A stretch of 64,000 nucleotides of DNA from DAMBHY01 sp032068765. GTDB taxonomy: Bacteria; Bacteroidota; Bacteroidia; Bacteroidales; Dysgonomonadaceae. This document shows, piece after piece, positions 50,402 to 59,643 of this stretch. Where the stretch lies: assembly GCA_032068765.1 (NCBI GenBank), contig DAMBHY010000014.1, positions 1 to 64,000 of the forward strand. The letters run 5' to 3'. Both the position numbers and the translations under genes were made by a program. The notes under the pieces were generated by a model. That model searched no databases, had not been told where the DNA came from, and was given only the letters and a program-made list of their open reading frames with translations. The stretch's first letter is position 1, and each line of letters starts with the position of its first letter.

Positions 50402-51169
50402 TTATTCGCGAGGATGTTCTTTCACCACTCTGTGAGGCAGAGAACCGTGTCCGAGAATTTCAATCGGACACGAATCGTAAGCATTTTGCAACCATTCGCT
50501 ACTAACTTCCGTTCCAGAATGATAATGCAGCTCGCCATTCACACAAGCAATATTTTTCACCATTGAAATAATCGTTCCGACATCGTGCGAAACTAGAATG
50601 ATGGCTATTTCTTTGTTGATTTCTCCCAAAAGTTTGTAGAAATTGGTTTCAAACAATTTATCTACATAAGAGTTGGGTTCGTCCAAAATAATTATCTGCG
50701 GATTGTCAATGATAGCTCTTCCAAGCAATACTCTTTGAAGCTGTCCTCCCGATAATTCCCCGATGGCGCGGGGAAGGAGATTCGCTATTCCTAATTTTTC
50801 GGCAACGTCTGCCACCGCTTTCTTTTGTATGCCTGTATATCGTTTTATGATTTTACCTTCTGGAGTAAGTCCAGAAAGAATGACATCCCTCACGCTGATA
50901 GGAAATTTTTTGTCAATCTGGTTGATCTGCGGAAGATATCCGATATTAAGTGGATTATTTGGATGTTGTTCATTAATATATTTCACCGTTCCTTTTTCGG
51001 ATTTTACCAATCCCAGAATCGCTTTGAGAAGCGTTGTTTTTCCTCCTCCATTGGGACCGATGATTCCGAGAAAATCTTTTTCCAAAACGTCCAGATTCAC
51101 ATTGCGCAACACCTCCGGTTTGTTTTCATAACTCACCGTCAGGTTTCGTATCTCTATCAGATTTTTCAT
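50402..51169 (-). CDS. znuC: metal (zinc/manganese) ABC transporter ATP-binding protein
   Basis: A 255-residue ABC ATPase: Walker A GIIGPNGGGKTTLLKAILG, Q-loop GYLPQINQ, signature ELSGGQLQRVLLGRA, Walker B PQIIILDEPNSYVD and the switch His in SHDVG. The C-terminal tail (GHGSLPHRVV) is His-rich, as in ZnuC-type proteins. It should power metal import with the binding protein encoded immediately upstream (start and stop overlap by four bases). No permease gene is adjacent. Confidence 0.88.
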   Translation of the reverse strand: MKNLIEIRNLTVSYENKPEVLRNVNLDVLEKDFLGIIGPNGGGKTTLLKAILGLVKSEKGTVKYINEQHPNNPLNIGYLPQINQIDKKFPISVRDVILSGLTPEGKIIKRYTGIQKKAVADVAEKLGIANLLPRAIGELSGGQLQRVLLGRAIIDNPQIIILDEPNSYVDKLFETNFYKLLGEINKEIAIILVSHDVGTIISMVKNIACVNGELHYHSGTEVSSEWLQNAYDSCPIEILGHGSLPHRVVKEHPRE

Positions 51170-52047
51170 TCAGTTTTTCCTGCTAAGATCTCGGCAATAC
51201 GGATGATTTCCTTATCCCATTCGTATGCCAGCGGATTGATGGTATAAATTTTTGCGCCGATTTCTCTTGCCAGTATTTCGGCATTCTTAGAATCAAATTC
51301 TTTCTGAACAAAAATTACTTTGATATTTTCACGGCGCGCCAAATCAGTCAATTTCTTCATCTGCGCGGGAGAAGGACTTTTCCCCTGATCTTCGATGCTG
51401 TATTGTTTCAGATTATACTCCTGAGCAAAATAAGAAAGCGCAGGATGATAAATGATAAAGCTTCTGGATGGAGCATCCGCTAAGATTTCTTCTACCTTTT
51501 TATCAGTATCATCAATCAATTTATCCAACGCCTCATGATTGCTTTTGTACAAAGCGACACCGTCTTTTTGAGAAAATAATAAAGCACGATACATATTTTT
51601 CACAAACTGTTTAACAGTTTTAGGAGATGACCACACGTGAGGATCAGCCGTTCCAGCGTGAGAATGACCTGCCATATTAACCTCGTGTTCGTGCTTTTCT
51701 TCAGCAAAAATCATTTTCAATCCTTTAGAACAATCCACAATTTTCACATCAGGATTATTTTTGGCCAAATCACGTGCCCAAGCAACTTCGTATCCAAGAT
51801 TTCCGACCTTGAAATACATCTCGCTTTTGCCAAGATTAGTCATGGCGAGCGGCGTGGGGTCATACGCTTCGGGACTGGTACCTGGAGGTACCAAAACATT
51901 GATATTATAGGCGTCACCCACCAACTTCTCTAGAAAGAAGCGTTGGGGTTCGATAGTTACTGTCATTATTTTTCCCTTTCGAGAATACGAATTACATGCC
52001 GTCAAAAGGAGAAGTGCTGCAAAAAGTAGATATTGTAGTTTACGCAT
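51166..52047 (-). CDS. znuA: metal ABC transporter substrate-binding lipoprotein
   Basis: From the ATG at 52047 there are 293 residues with a lipoprotein signal (LLFAALLLLTACNSY). Cluster A-I binding protein features: VTIEPQRFFLEKLVG (with His replaced at the first metal position), VPPGTSPEAYDPTP, the His-rich loop EEKHEHEVNMAGHSHAG, then DPHVWSSPKTVKQF and FIIYHPALSYFAQEY. Metal is probably Zn2+. It is lipid-anchored at the inner or outer membrane and is first in the short operon with the ATPase and the DUF456 gene. Confidence 0.88.
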   Translation of the reverse strand: MRKLQYLLFAALLLLTACNSYSRKGKIMTVTIEPQRFFLEKLVGDAYNINVLVPPGTSPEAYDPTPLAMTNLGKSEMYFKVGNLGYEVAWARDLAKNNPDVKIVDCSKGLKMIFAEEKHEHEVNMAGHSHAGTADPHVWSSPKTVKQFVKNMYRALLFSQKDGVALYKSNHEALDKLIDDTDKKVEEILADAPSRSFIIYHPALSYFAQEYNLKQYSIEDQGKSPSPAQMKKLTDLARRENIKVIFVQKEFDSKNAEILAREIGAKIYTINPLAYEWDKEIIRIAEILAGKTE

Positions 52048-52114
52048 CGTTAATTTTTTTATCAAAAATACAATTTTTAAAGTAATTAAAAGTGATTACG
52101 ATACAAACATTTTC

Positions 52115-52122
52115 TACTTTTG
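52115..52122 (+). promoter_or_regulatory. mnmD promoter -7 element, near-leaderless
   Basis: TACTTTTG lies only 7 bases before the mnmD ATG at 52130. With initiation some seven bases downstream, the transcript would start at or next to the start codon, implying little or no 5' leader. No Shine-Dalgarno sequence is visible. Confidence 0.4.
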
Positions 52123-52129
52123 TCACCAA

Positions 52130-52792
52130 ATGAAAGAGATCAAGATTGAAGTTACCGAAGATGGTTCGCACACTCTATACCTGCCCGAAATGGGCGAGCA
52201 TTATCATTCCACGCATGGTGCGGTGCAGGAATCTCAGCACGTTTACATCCAAAGAGGATTGGAAAATTGTGGTAAAAAGCAAGTGTATATTCTGGAAATA
52301 GGTTTCGGCACAGGATTGAATGCCTTACTCTCTTATCGTTTTGCAAAAACCAATAACTTAAACATCTTTTATCATACCGTCGAATTGTTTCCTTTGGAAG
52401 AACAACTTACTTACCAATTTAATTATGTAGAAAACACAGACGAAGAAGATTTTTTCAGGCGTCTTCATCAATGTGCATGGGACAAGGAAGTGAAATTGAC
52501 CACACAGTTTACGATTTTCAAAAATAAAACGGATATTACACTTAAAGATAGGTTACATTCATTCAAGAAGTTTGATTTGGTATATTTCGATGCATTCGGA
52601 CCCGATAAGCAGCCAGAAATGTGGGACGAGAAAATATTTCAGCAAATTTATAATCTGTGTAACGAAGGTGCAATCCTAGTTACATATTGCGCAAAAGGCG
52701 AAGTGAGAAGACGCTTGCAGCGCGTAGGATTTTTAGTTGAAAGATTGCCAGGACCTCCCGGAAAGAGAGAGATTCTAAGAGGTAAAAAGTAG
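52130..52792 (+). CDS. mnmD: tRNA 5-methylaminomethyl-2-thiouridine methyltransferase domain protein
   Basis: The 220-residue protein is a SAM methyltransferase of the MnmC N-terminal type: FGTGLNALLSYRFA (motif I), TVELFPLEEQL, LVYFDAFGPDKQPEMWDE and TYCAKGEVRRRLQRVGFLVE ending GPPGKREILRGKK. It methylates the aminomethyl group at U34 of certain tRNAs. It is a stand-alone version lacking the MnmC oxidase domain, as usual in Bacteroidetes. Confidence 0.9.
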   Translation: MKEIKIEVTEDGSHTLYLPEMGEHYHSTHGAVQESQHVYIQRGLENCGKKQVYILEIGFGTGLNALLSYRFAKTNNLNIFYHTVELFPLEEQLTYQFNYVENTDEEDFFRRLHQCAWDKEVKLTTQFTIFKNKTDITLKDRLHSFKKFDLVYFDAFGPDKQPEMWDEKIFQQIYNLCNEGAILVTYCAKGEVRRRLQRVGFLVERLPGPPGKREILRGKK

Positions 52793-52918
52793 AAATCATA
52801 TTGTTTTTTAGTAATGCATAAATAGGCATTAATAAAACAATAGTGTTCTGTAATATACATGATTAGTTTGAGGAGAATCAGTTAGATTTAGAGGTATTTC
52901 TATTCAGTTATCGATAAA

Positions 52919-52958
52919 AAAGCGAGTAACTAACCTATTTCATGTCAGTACTCGCTTT
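52919..52958. terminator. terminator of the GH109-like gene
   Basis: AAAGCGAGTA and TACTCGCTTT form a perfect 10-bp stem with a 20-base loop; the minus-strand side is followed by T-rich sequence. It ends the gene at 52978 and may also stop mnmD readthrough. Confidence 0.8.
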
Positions 52959-52977
52959 CTCTATTTGTATTTACTAT

Positions 52978-54396
52978 TTATTTTTTCAAAGCTTGTCTGT
53001 AACCTTGTTGAAGATTCCAAAATCCACGAGTGAAATCAGGAATTTCTACAGGTGCACTGCCATTTTCCAATGAAATTTTGGTTAGCGGCACCAGGCAAGA
53101 CCATTCTGCCAAGTCATACACGTCCATATCCAATGGCAAACCGTTTTGCAGGCAATAGATCAAGCGATAATCCATGATAAAATCCATTCCTCCGTGCGCG
53201 ATAGAGCCCAATGCTTCGGCAGTCTTTTTCATCTCTGCAGTGATAATCGGACTTTCGTATTTTTTCATAAATTCCTGACGCGCTTTTTCGGGCATCCATC
53301 GGTGAGCGTTTAGTTTGTACAAATCTGGAGCTTCATCTTTGCCGAGCTCATCGCCCTGAATTGCATAATTTTCAGAAGGATACTTGCTAGCGTAACCCTT
53401 TGTTCCTGCTATATTATACATACGTGAGTATGGACGAGGCGAAGCTACATCGTGATGAATTTCGATAGTTTTGCCTTTTTCCGTGCGGATAAGGGTTAGC
53501 GTATGCTGACCATTTTTGAAATCGGTTACTGTTTCATTTCTTTTCTTTTTCAGGAAAGCAGGAATGCTCACAGGTTTGCTGTCCATTGATACCAAATAGT
53601 TCATCTTATCACCTCGGTGAATGTTCAATGCCTGACAAGCAGGGCCCATTCCATGCGTTGGATAAAGGTCGCCGCGATTTGCTTTATTTTCAACCATGCG
53701 CCAGTCGCCTTCATATTCGTTCCAGAAAGGTTCGAGTTGATGAATGTATGCGCCTTCAGCATACAACGTTTCTCCGAAAACCCCTTTTTGAATCATATTC
53801 AAAGTCGTAAGTTCGAAATCGTCGTACACACAATTTTCGAGCATCATGCAATGTCTACGTGTTTTTTCGGCTGTATCTATAATTGCCCAGATATCTTCCA
53901 TTGTCAGTGCGCCGGGAACTTCCGTTGCCACATGCTTTCCTTTTTTCATGGATTCGATAACCATCGGAGCATGATTTTTCCAGTCCGCACAAATGTAAAC
54001 CAGGTCTATATCATTTCGTGCCACAAGTTGTTTCCATGCATCGTAACTTCCACTGTAACCTGTGGCTACAGGAAGTCCTGCTTTTTTCAAAATCTTTTGA
54101 GCGTTCTCTACTCTGTCAGCATGCAGATCACACAATGCTTTCACTTCCACACCAGGAATATTGATAAGTCTTTCTACCGCACCGGGACCGCGCATTCCAA
54201 GACCGATAAATCCTATGCGAACTTTTTCAAGTTTTGGGGTCGTTAATCCGACTGCATGTTGCTGACCCGCAGGACGTGTAGGAACTGTCGTTTTTATAAC
54301 ATACGAATTTTTATTCTTGGTTACAGATTGTGGTATCGAACAGGAAGTTACCATTCCCAATGCGACCGCAAAAATTAGAATTATTGACTTTCTCAT
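52978..54396 (-). CDS. Gfo/Idh/MocA-family lipoprotein, GH109-like
   Basis: A 472-residue protein with a lipoprotein signal (LIFAVALGMVTSCSI). An NAD-binding Rossmann motif, VRIGFIGLGMRGPGAVERL, is followed by KGKHVATEVPGA, MMLENCVYDDFEL, YIHQLEPFWNEYEGDWR and PTHGMGPACQALNIHRGD. This is the layout of GH109 enzymes (alpha-N-acetylgalactosaminidases), which use NAD+ in a redox-assisted hydrolysis. A secreted lipoprotein location fits glycan degradation in Bacteroidetes. The substrate could also be another N-acetyl sugar. Confidence 0.85.
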   Translation of the reverse strand: MRKSIILIFAVALGMVTSCSIPQSVTKNKNSYVIKTTVPTRPAGQQHAVGLTTPKLEKVRIGFIGLGMRGPGAVERLINIPGVEVKALCDLHADRVENAQKILKKAGLPVATGYSGSYDAWKQLVARNDIDLVYICADWKNHAPMVIESMKKGKHVATEVPGALTMEDIWAIIDTAEKTRRHCMMLENCVYDDFELTTLNMIQKGVFGETLYAEGAYIHQLEPFWNEYEGDWRMVENKANRGDLYPTHGMGPACQALNIHRGDKMNYLVSMDSKPVSIPAFLKKKRNETVTDFKNGQHTLTLIRTEKGKTIEIHHDVASPRPYSRMYNIAGTKGYASKYPSENYAIQGDELGKDEAPDLYKLNAHRWMPEKARQEFMKKYESPIITAEMKKTAEALGSIAHGGMDFIMDYRLIYCLQNGLPLDMDVYDLAEWSCLVPLTKISLENGSAPVEIPDFTRGFWNLQQGYRQALKK

Positions 54397-54542
54397 AAGC
54401 TCTATATATTTTATTTGAATGGCATTGTATTTTTCACAAAAATATAAACTTTTTTAATAAACAGCAATTATACACTTATTATTAAATAAACGAAATAACT
54501 ATTTTTCACGGCATTAATCGTCATTCTTTGTGTTAAAACGAT

Positions 54543-54550
54543 TACTTTTG
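54543..54550 (+). promoter_or_regulatory. dapB promoter -7 element
   Basis: TACTTTTG lies 22 bases upstream of the dapB ATG at 54573. A TTTG at 54527-54530 is too close to be the normal -33 element. Confidence 0.4.
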
Positions 54551-54572
54551 TCCAATATAAAATGTAATTAGT

Positions 54573-55289
54573 ATGAAAATTGCGCTTATTGGTTATGGAA
54601 AGATGGGCAAAGCAATAGAGACTATCGCTTTGGGACGCCATCACGAAATCAGTTGCCGTATAGATGCGGGTGAAGAATACAAATTTGATTCTGCCGAATT
54701 TAAAAATTCTGAAGTGGCAATTGAATTTACTACTCCGCAAAGCGCATTATCCAATTATTATAAAGCTTTTGAGTCAAATGTACCCGTAGTTTCTGGCACT
54801 ACCGGATGGTTGGATCATTTGGCTGAGTTGAAAGATTTCATAGCAAAAGAAGGAAAAACATTTTTCTACGCATCCAATTTTAGTTTGGGAGTAAATGTAT
54901 TTTTTGCGGTAAATAGATATCTCGCCAAGTTGATGAATAACTTTCCTGATTATAATGTGGAAATGGATGAAACGCATCACATCCACAAAAAAGACGCACC
55001 CAGCGGCACTGCCATCACTTTAGCAGAGGGAATTATTCAAAATATTGATAAAAAAGATAGTTGGACTTTAGACAAAAATGTTGCACCGAATGAAATACAT
55101 ATAAACTCAATAAGAGAAGGTGAAGTTCCCGGCAGACACACCATTACTTATTATTCTGATCTGGACACAATACAAATTACACACGATGCAAAAAGCCGCA
55201 AAGGTTTTGCTTTGGGAGCAGTCATAGCAGCGGAATTCCTTAAAGATAAAAAAGGATTTTACGGGATGGATGACCTTCTGAAATTTTAA
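54573..55289 (+). CDS. dapB: 4-hydroxy-tetrahydrodipicolinate reductase
   Basis: The 238-residue protein has KIALIGYGKMGKAIETIAL (NAD(P) site), VSGTTGWLDH, ASNFSLGVNVFFAVN and the catalytic DETHHIHKKDAPSGTAITLA. It reduces HTPA to tetrahydrodipicolinate for lysine and diaminopimelate. It is slightly shorter than the E. coli enzyme, as usual in this phylum. lepB follows after 38 bases and may be co-transcribed. Confidence 0.96.
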   Translation: MKIALIGYGKMGKAIETIALGRHHEISCRIDAGEEYKFDSAEFKNSEVAIEFTTPQSALSNYYKAFESNVPVVSGTTGWLDHLAELKDFIAKEGKTFFYASNFSLGVNVFFAVNRYLAKLMNNFPDYNVEMDETHHIHKKDAPSGTAITLAEGIIQNIDKKDSWTLDKNVAPNEIHINSIREGEVPGRHTITYYSDLDTIQITHDAKSRKGFALGAVIAAEFLKDKKGFYGMDDLLKF

Positions 55290-55327
55290 TACAAACAAAC
55301 TCTGATAAACAAAATACAACAAGATAT

Positions 55328-56809
55328 ATGGAAAAATCTACAAATCTTTCATTGTCTCAACGCATTCATGAGGCGACACGCCGCCAATGGACATGGTTTA
55401 CAATACTTTCTCTGCTTTGGATAGCATTCTCATTTTGGGCGGAAAATTTATGGTTGCTGCTTTTTATTTTACTTTTCTTCGATATGTACATCACGAAGTT
55501 CATTCCTTGGACTTGGTGGAAAAACTCGAAGAATAAAGCCTTTCGTAAAACAATGGAATGGGTTGACGCGATTGTATTTGCACTGATTGCCGTATATTTT
55601 ATTAATTCTTTTGTTTTCCAGAATTATCAGATTCCAACACCATCGCTGGAAAAATCTTTGCTTGTGGGAGATTTCCTTGCAGTTAGTAAAATGAGCTACG
55701 GACCACGCGTCCCTATGACGCCGCTGTCTTTTCCGCTCGCACAACACACCATGCCGATTATCGGCGGAAAATCCTATTTCGATAAACCACAATGGAAATA
55801 TAGACGACTGAAAGGTTTCGGAAATGTAGAGCGTAATGATATTGTTGTATTCAATTTTCCTGCAGGAGATACAGTGGCGATGAATGTGCAACAGGCAGAC
55901 TTCTACACACTTTCAAAATATGATCCAATGGGAAGTGCTGGTGTTAGAAATAATCCTGCTAAATATGGAAAAATTGTTTTCCGCCCCGTTGACCGCCGAG
56001 AAAATTACGTAAAACGTTGTATAGGAATGCCGGGAGAAACCATCCAAATAAAAGACGATAAGGTATTTATCAATGGTAAATATCTCCAAAATGCTGAGAA
56101 TGCGGAACAAAACTATATGATTCAAACTGATGGAGCTTTGATTTCAGAATCGGTTTTTCAAGAACTGGGAGTCAGCAAAAGTGATTATCTCGCTCAAAAC
56201 GAATATGGTGAATGGTTTGACAAAGCTCAGGATTTATCGACAATTGATACATTAGTTGCAAAGCACTATGGGTTTAAATTAAAAAACGGAACTTATGGTA
56301 AACTTTATGCGGGAATTCCATTGACGAATGAAATGGTAAATAAACTGAAATTAAAACCATTTATTCTCACCGTTATCAAAGAAAAAGAAGAACCAGGAAT
56401 GAGTTACTACTATCCCCTGAACTATGAAACCCAATGGACACGCAATAATTTTGGTCCACTGTGGATTCCTAAAAAAGGCACAACACTTACCTTTGACGGC
56501 AACGTTGCTTTCAAAGTTGCCGCTTACGAACGTTGTATCAAAAACTACGAAGGAAACAACTTTGAATATAAAAACGGCAAGGTATTTATCAACGGCAAAC
56601 AAGTTAATTCCTATACTTTCACGATGGATTATTACTTCATGATGGGTGACAACCGCGATAATTCTGCCGATTCGCGCGTTTGGGGTTTTGTTCCCGAAAA
56701 TCACATAGTAGGAAAACCTGTATTAATATGGCTTTCATTAAATAAAGACAAAGGTTGGTTTAACGGAAAAATCCGGTGGAATAGGATTTTCACGAGTGCA
56801 AAAAGATGA
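55328..56809 (+). CDS. lepB: signal peptidase I
   Basis: A 493-residue inner-membrane enzyme with two or three N-terminal spans (LLFILLFFDMYI; AIVFALIAVYFINSFVF). The nucleophile serine lies in QIPTPSLEKSLLVGDFL, the general-base Lys in NYVKRCIGMPGETIQI and box E in MMGDNRDNSADSRVWG. A long insertion of over 150 residues between boxes D and E explains the large size, common in Bacteroidetes. It removes signal peptides from secreted proteins. Its stop overlaps the start of the WbqC-like gene. Confidence 0.94.
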   Translation: MEKSTNLSLSQRIHEATRRQWTWFTILSLLWIAFSFWAENLWLLLFILLFFDMYITKFIPWTWWKNSKNKAFRKTMEWVDAIVFALIAVYFINSFVFQNYQIPTPSLEKSLLVGDFLAVSKMSYGPRVPMTPLSFPLAQHTMPIIGGKSYFDKPQWKYRRLKGFGNVERNDIVVFNFPAGDTVAMNVQQADFYTLSKYDPMGSAGVRNNPAKYGKIVFRPVDRRENYVKRCIGMPGETIQIKDDKVFINGKYLQNAENAEQNYMIQTDGALISESVFQELGVSKSDYLAQNEYGEWFDKAQDLSTIDTLVAKHYGFKLKNGTYGKLYAGIPLTNEMVNKLKLKPFILTVIKEKEEPGMSYYYPLNYETQWTRNNFGPLWIPKKGTTLTFDGNVAFKVAAYERCIKNYEGNNFEYKNGKVFINGKQVNSYTFTMDYYFMMGDNRDNSADSRVWGFVPENHIVGKPVLIWLSLNKDKGWFNGKIRWNRIFTSAKR

Positions 56810-57447
56810 ATTCTGTAAATTTTGAGAACAAAAGTTCTAAAGTTTGTATTCTGTCTTCTTTGTATCTTGCACCTGTTGAATATTTTCATGAAATCTTCAG
56901 TGCTGAAAAAGCTATTATTGATATCAACGAAAACTTTCAAAAACAGTCTTACCGCAACCGCTGCATCATCGGCGGCGCAAATGGAGCAATGCCTTTGAGC
57001 ATCCCCATAAAGAATTTCGAAAACGACAAGTCTCTTATGAAAGATGTGCGCATTGCAGAACACGGCAACTGGCGCCATCTTCATTGGAATGCAATTATTT
57101 CTGCATACAAATCCACACCTTTCTTCGAATATTTCGAAGATAATTTCAGACCTTTCTATGAAAAGAAATTTACATTTCTTGTCGATTTCAACGAAGAGCT
57201 GAGAAAACTTATCTTCAGTTCGCTTCAGCTCGACATTCCTGTTGAATATTCAGAGAACTATATTACAACAGAAACCAATAACGATTTCCGCTCATTAATC
57301 CATCCAAAAATTCCATCACAAAAGAACTTCCCTGAATATTATCAGGTTTTCAAGGCAAAAAACGGTTTTCTCCCAAACCTCAGTGTCATTGATATTCTTT
57401 TCAATATCGGACTAGAAACACGAACATATTTCTCTAAACTAAAATAA
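56806..57447 (+). CDS. WbqC-family protein
   Basis: A 213-residue protein with the WbqC pattern: CILSSLYLAPVEYFHEIF at the start, QKQSYRNRCIIGGANG, MPLSIPIKN, HGNWRHLHWNAIISAYKSTP and FFEYFEDNFRP. WbqC proteins occur in O-antigen and surface-glycan loci; their reaction is not established. It is translationally coupled to lepB by an ATGA overlap, an arrangement I believe is frequent in Bacteroidetes. A strong hairpin ends the run. Confidence 0.85.
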   Translation: MNSVNFENKSSKVCILSSLYLAPVEYFHEIFSAEKAIIDINENFQKQSYRNRCIIGGANGAMPLSIPIKNFENDKSLMKDVRIAEHGNWRHLHWNAIISAYKSTPFFEYFEDNFRPFYEKKFTFLVDFNEELRKLIFSSLQLDIPVEYSENYITTETNNDFRSLIHPKIPSQKNFPEYYQVFKAKNGFLPNLSVIDILFNIGLETRTYFSKLK

Positions 57448-57477
57448 AAAAGGTTCCGACAAATGTCAGAACCTTTT
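57448..57477. terminator. bidirectional terminator between WbqC-like gene and biotin carrier gene
   Basis: Thirteen-base arms (57448-57460, 57465-57477), AAAAGGTTC and GAACCTTTT at their outer ends, pair with one mismatch around AAAT. The A/T outer arms give T runs in both directions. Confidence 0.85.
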
Positions 57478-57498
57478 CATGTTTAATATCTATTTAAA

Positions 57499-57714
57499 TT
57501 AGATAATTTCGATTAATTGACCACCTACTGGCACAGCATCACCTTCTTGAGCGAAGATTTTACCTACTTTACCATCGCATTCAGCAGTGATATCATTTTC
57601 CATTTTCATAGCTTCTAATACCATTACTACTTGACCTTTTTTTACATCGTCGCCTTCTTTTACATTTACACTTAAAATGCTGCCTGGCATTGGGCTTTCA
57701 ATAATGTTACTCAT
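57499..57714 (-). CDS. biotin carboxyl carrier protein, short form
   Basis: The 71 residues are essentially one biotinyl domain: ESPMPGSILSVNVKEGDDVK, the biotinylated Lys in VLEAMKMENDITAE, and the closing QEGDAVPVGGQLIEII. The usual alanine/proline-rich linker is absent, so the domain works as a free carrier. The upstream gene encodes its carboxyltransferase; together they would be parts of a decarboxylase or acyl-CoA/pyruvate carboxylase. No biotin carboxylase or membrane beta subunit is adjacent. Confidence 0.9.
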   Translation of the reverse strand: MSNIIESPMPGSILSVNVKEGDDVKKGQVVMVLEAMKMENDITAECDGKVGKIFAQEGDAVPVGGQLIEII

Positions 57715-57751
57715 AATTGTTGTAATATTTATATAATTAATAAAATGTTGA

Positions 57752-59302
57752 TTATGCTTGAGATTTCTCGAACTCAGCTTGACGTTTTTTGCGTAAAAAT
57801 CCTTTAGCTACAGCAGGGAAAAGTTCCAATAATAATTGTTCTTTTTCGTCTTTAGCCAATTTTACGTTACCGAATTCAGGCATTTCAGGATTATCTTGCA
57901 TTTGATATTTTGAAGTGTCATAAGGAACTTCTTCACGAACGCCTGCAATTTTTTCTCTGAAATCAGGATTTATAGCAACTGGAGTTTTTCCATATTCACC
58001 TTTAACCAATGCTACGAATTGGTTAGAAGTACTTGCATATTTTTCTTTTCCGTTCTTAATGTTCAATGCAGAAAGTACTGCCTGAGCACCTACGATTTGG
58101 CTGGTTGGAGTTACCAATGGAGGTAAACCTGCATCCAAACGTACGCTAGGAATCAATTTCATTGCATCATCCAAGATATCCAATGCATTGAATTGGTTCA
58201 ACTGAGCTACCATGTTGGTATACATACCGCCTGGAACTTCAGCATTTTTTACTTTTTCATTTGGTTTTGGGAAACCAAAGTAATCTTCAATTGCATGACA
58301 AGCATTCAATAATGCTTCTTCGTCAAGATTCTTAGCAGCTTCTATTGCTTTGTCAAATTGTTGGTCAATTTCAGCAGGAAGAGTATCTGTAAGAGGATTG
58401 AACGGATTTGGGAATTGTTTCACTGCATCGAATGCATCCAATTCTTTACGGATATCGTACAAGCCTTCGTTGATTTTAGCAACAGCTTCCATGTTTACAT
58501 CCATTTCGATACCTAGTTTCTTTGCAAACAAATAGATAAGCTCAACTGCAGGAGCAGCAGGGCCGCCTGCAAAGTTCCAGATGTTACAGTCTACAATGTC
58601 AACGCCGTTAACAATTGCTGATAGTACAGAGCCTAAACCATAACCCGGTGTACAGTGTGTATGGAAATCAACAGGTATATTCAAGTTTTCTTTGAACAAC
58701 TTTACTAATTCAGCAACACGTTTTGGTGGGATAAGACCACTCATATCTTTGATAGTAATCATGTCTGCTCCCAAAGCAGCCATTTCTTTTGCTTTGTTCA
58801 AGAAATATTCGTTAGTGAATACATCCTTTTGGTTAGGATCGTCATATTTTGGATCGATGGTGTAGCAAACTGCACAATCAGCCATACCGCCGTATTTCTT
58901 GATATATTTAACGCTTGATTTGATGTTGTCAACGTCGTTCAAAGCGTCGAAAATACGCATGATATTCAAACCATTTTCAACAGCGTTTTTGAAAAATCCG
59001 TCAATGATTTCATCAGGATAAGGAGCATATCCATAAAGGTTACGTCCACGTGAAAGTGCTGTAAGTTTTGAAACTCCGCCTACAACATCACTGATTTTTT
59101 TCAAACGGTCCCATGGATTTTCACCTAAGTAACGCATTACTGAATCAGGTACTGCACCACCCCAAACTTCCATTGCATAAAAGTTAGCGTCTTTGTAGAA
59201 TGGTAATACCTTGTCAATCTGACCTTGATTCATACGAGTTGCGAACGCTGATTGTTGTCCGTCTCTCAAGGTAAGGTCTCTAATTAAAAGTTTATTATTC
59301 AT
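57752..59302 (-). CDS. oadA: oxaloacetate decarboxylase alpha / pyruvate carboxylase subunit B-type carboxyltransferase
   Basis: From the ATG at 59302 there are 516 residues. The HMGL-like TIM barrel has LIRDLTLRDGQQSAFATRMN, MEVWGGAVPDSVMRYLG, MITIKDMSGLIPPKRVAELV and VDFHTHCTPGYGLGSV (metal-binding His and Asp). The conserved carboxyltransferase domain follows (PGGMYTNMVAQLNQF). It moves a carboxyl group between oxaloacetate or pyruvate and biotin on the adjacent carrier protein. Whether it runs as a Na+-pumping decarboxylase or a carboxylase depends on partners not in this window. Confidence 0.85.
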   Translation of the reverse strand: MNNKLLIRDLTLRDGQQSAFATRMNQGQIDKVLPFYKDANFYAMEVWGGAVPDSVMRYLGENPWDRLKKISDVVGGVSKLTALSRGRNLYGYAPYPDEIIDGFFKNAVENGLNIMRIFDALNDVDNIKSSVKYIKKYGGMADCAVCYTIDPKYDDPNQKDVFTNEYFLNKAKEMAALGADMITIKDMSGLIPPKRVAELVKLFKENLNIPVDFHTHCTPGYGLGSVLSAIVNGVDIVDCNIWNFAGGPAAPAVELIYLFAKKLGIEMDVNMEAVAKINEGLYDIRKELDAFDAVKQFPNPFNPLTDTLPAEIDQQFDKAIEAAKNLDEEALLNACHAIEDYFGFPKPNEKVKNAEVPGGMYTNMVAQLNQFNALDILDDAMKLIPSVRLDAGLPPLVTPTSQIVGAQAVLSALNIKNGKEKYASTSNQFVALVKGEYGKTPVAINPDFREKIAGVREEVPYDTSKYQMQDNPEMPEFGNVKLAKDEKEQLLLELFPAVAKGFLRKKRQAEFEKSQA

Positions 59303-59565
59303 AACTATTTCCAATTAATAGATAAATTTTATTTTAATACACAATTTTTCTCTAAACGAATAAATTTAATTACAAATTATAAGAATACAATCGAGATTAA
59401 ATTATATTTATAATTATTTTAAATTCACCAATTTATAAGCGTTTGGTAAAGTACAAAGTAACAAATTTTTTTTCAATAAACTGATGAAATAACGAAAAAT
59501 TTGGGAGACTTATTGTGTTAAGAAAGATTTACACAATACTGTTACTTTCACGAGTTATAAAAAAA

Positions 59566-59603
59566 TAGAATTCGCTCCAAGTCGCTACTTGAAACGAATT
59601 CTA
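59566..59603 (-). terminator. terminator of the DAO-family oxidase gene
   Basis: TAGAATTCG/CGAATTCTA plus inner CAAGT/ACTTG form a two-part stem; on the minus strand T7 follows. It lies in the otherwise empty 59315-59643 gap, which also contains the upstream region of the carboxyltransferase gene. Confidence 0.8.
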
Positions 59604-59643
59604 ACCAAGAATAAACATCGATGTTTAATCAGAATTATTTATT

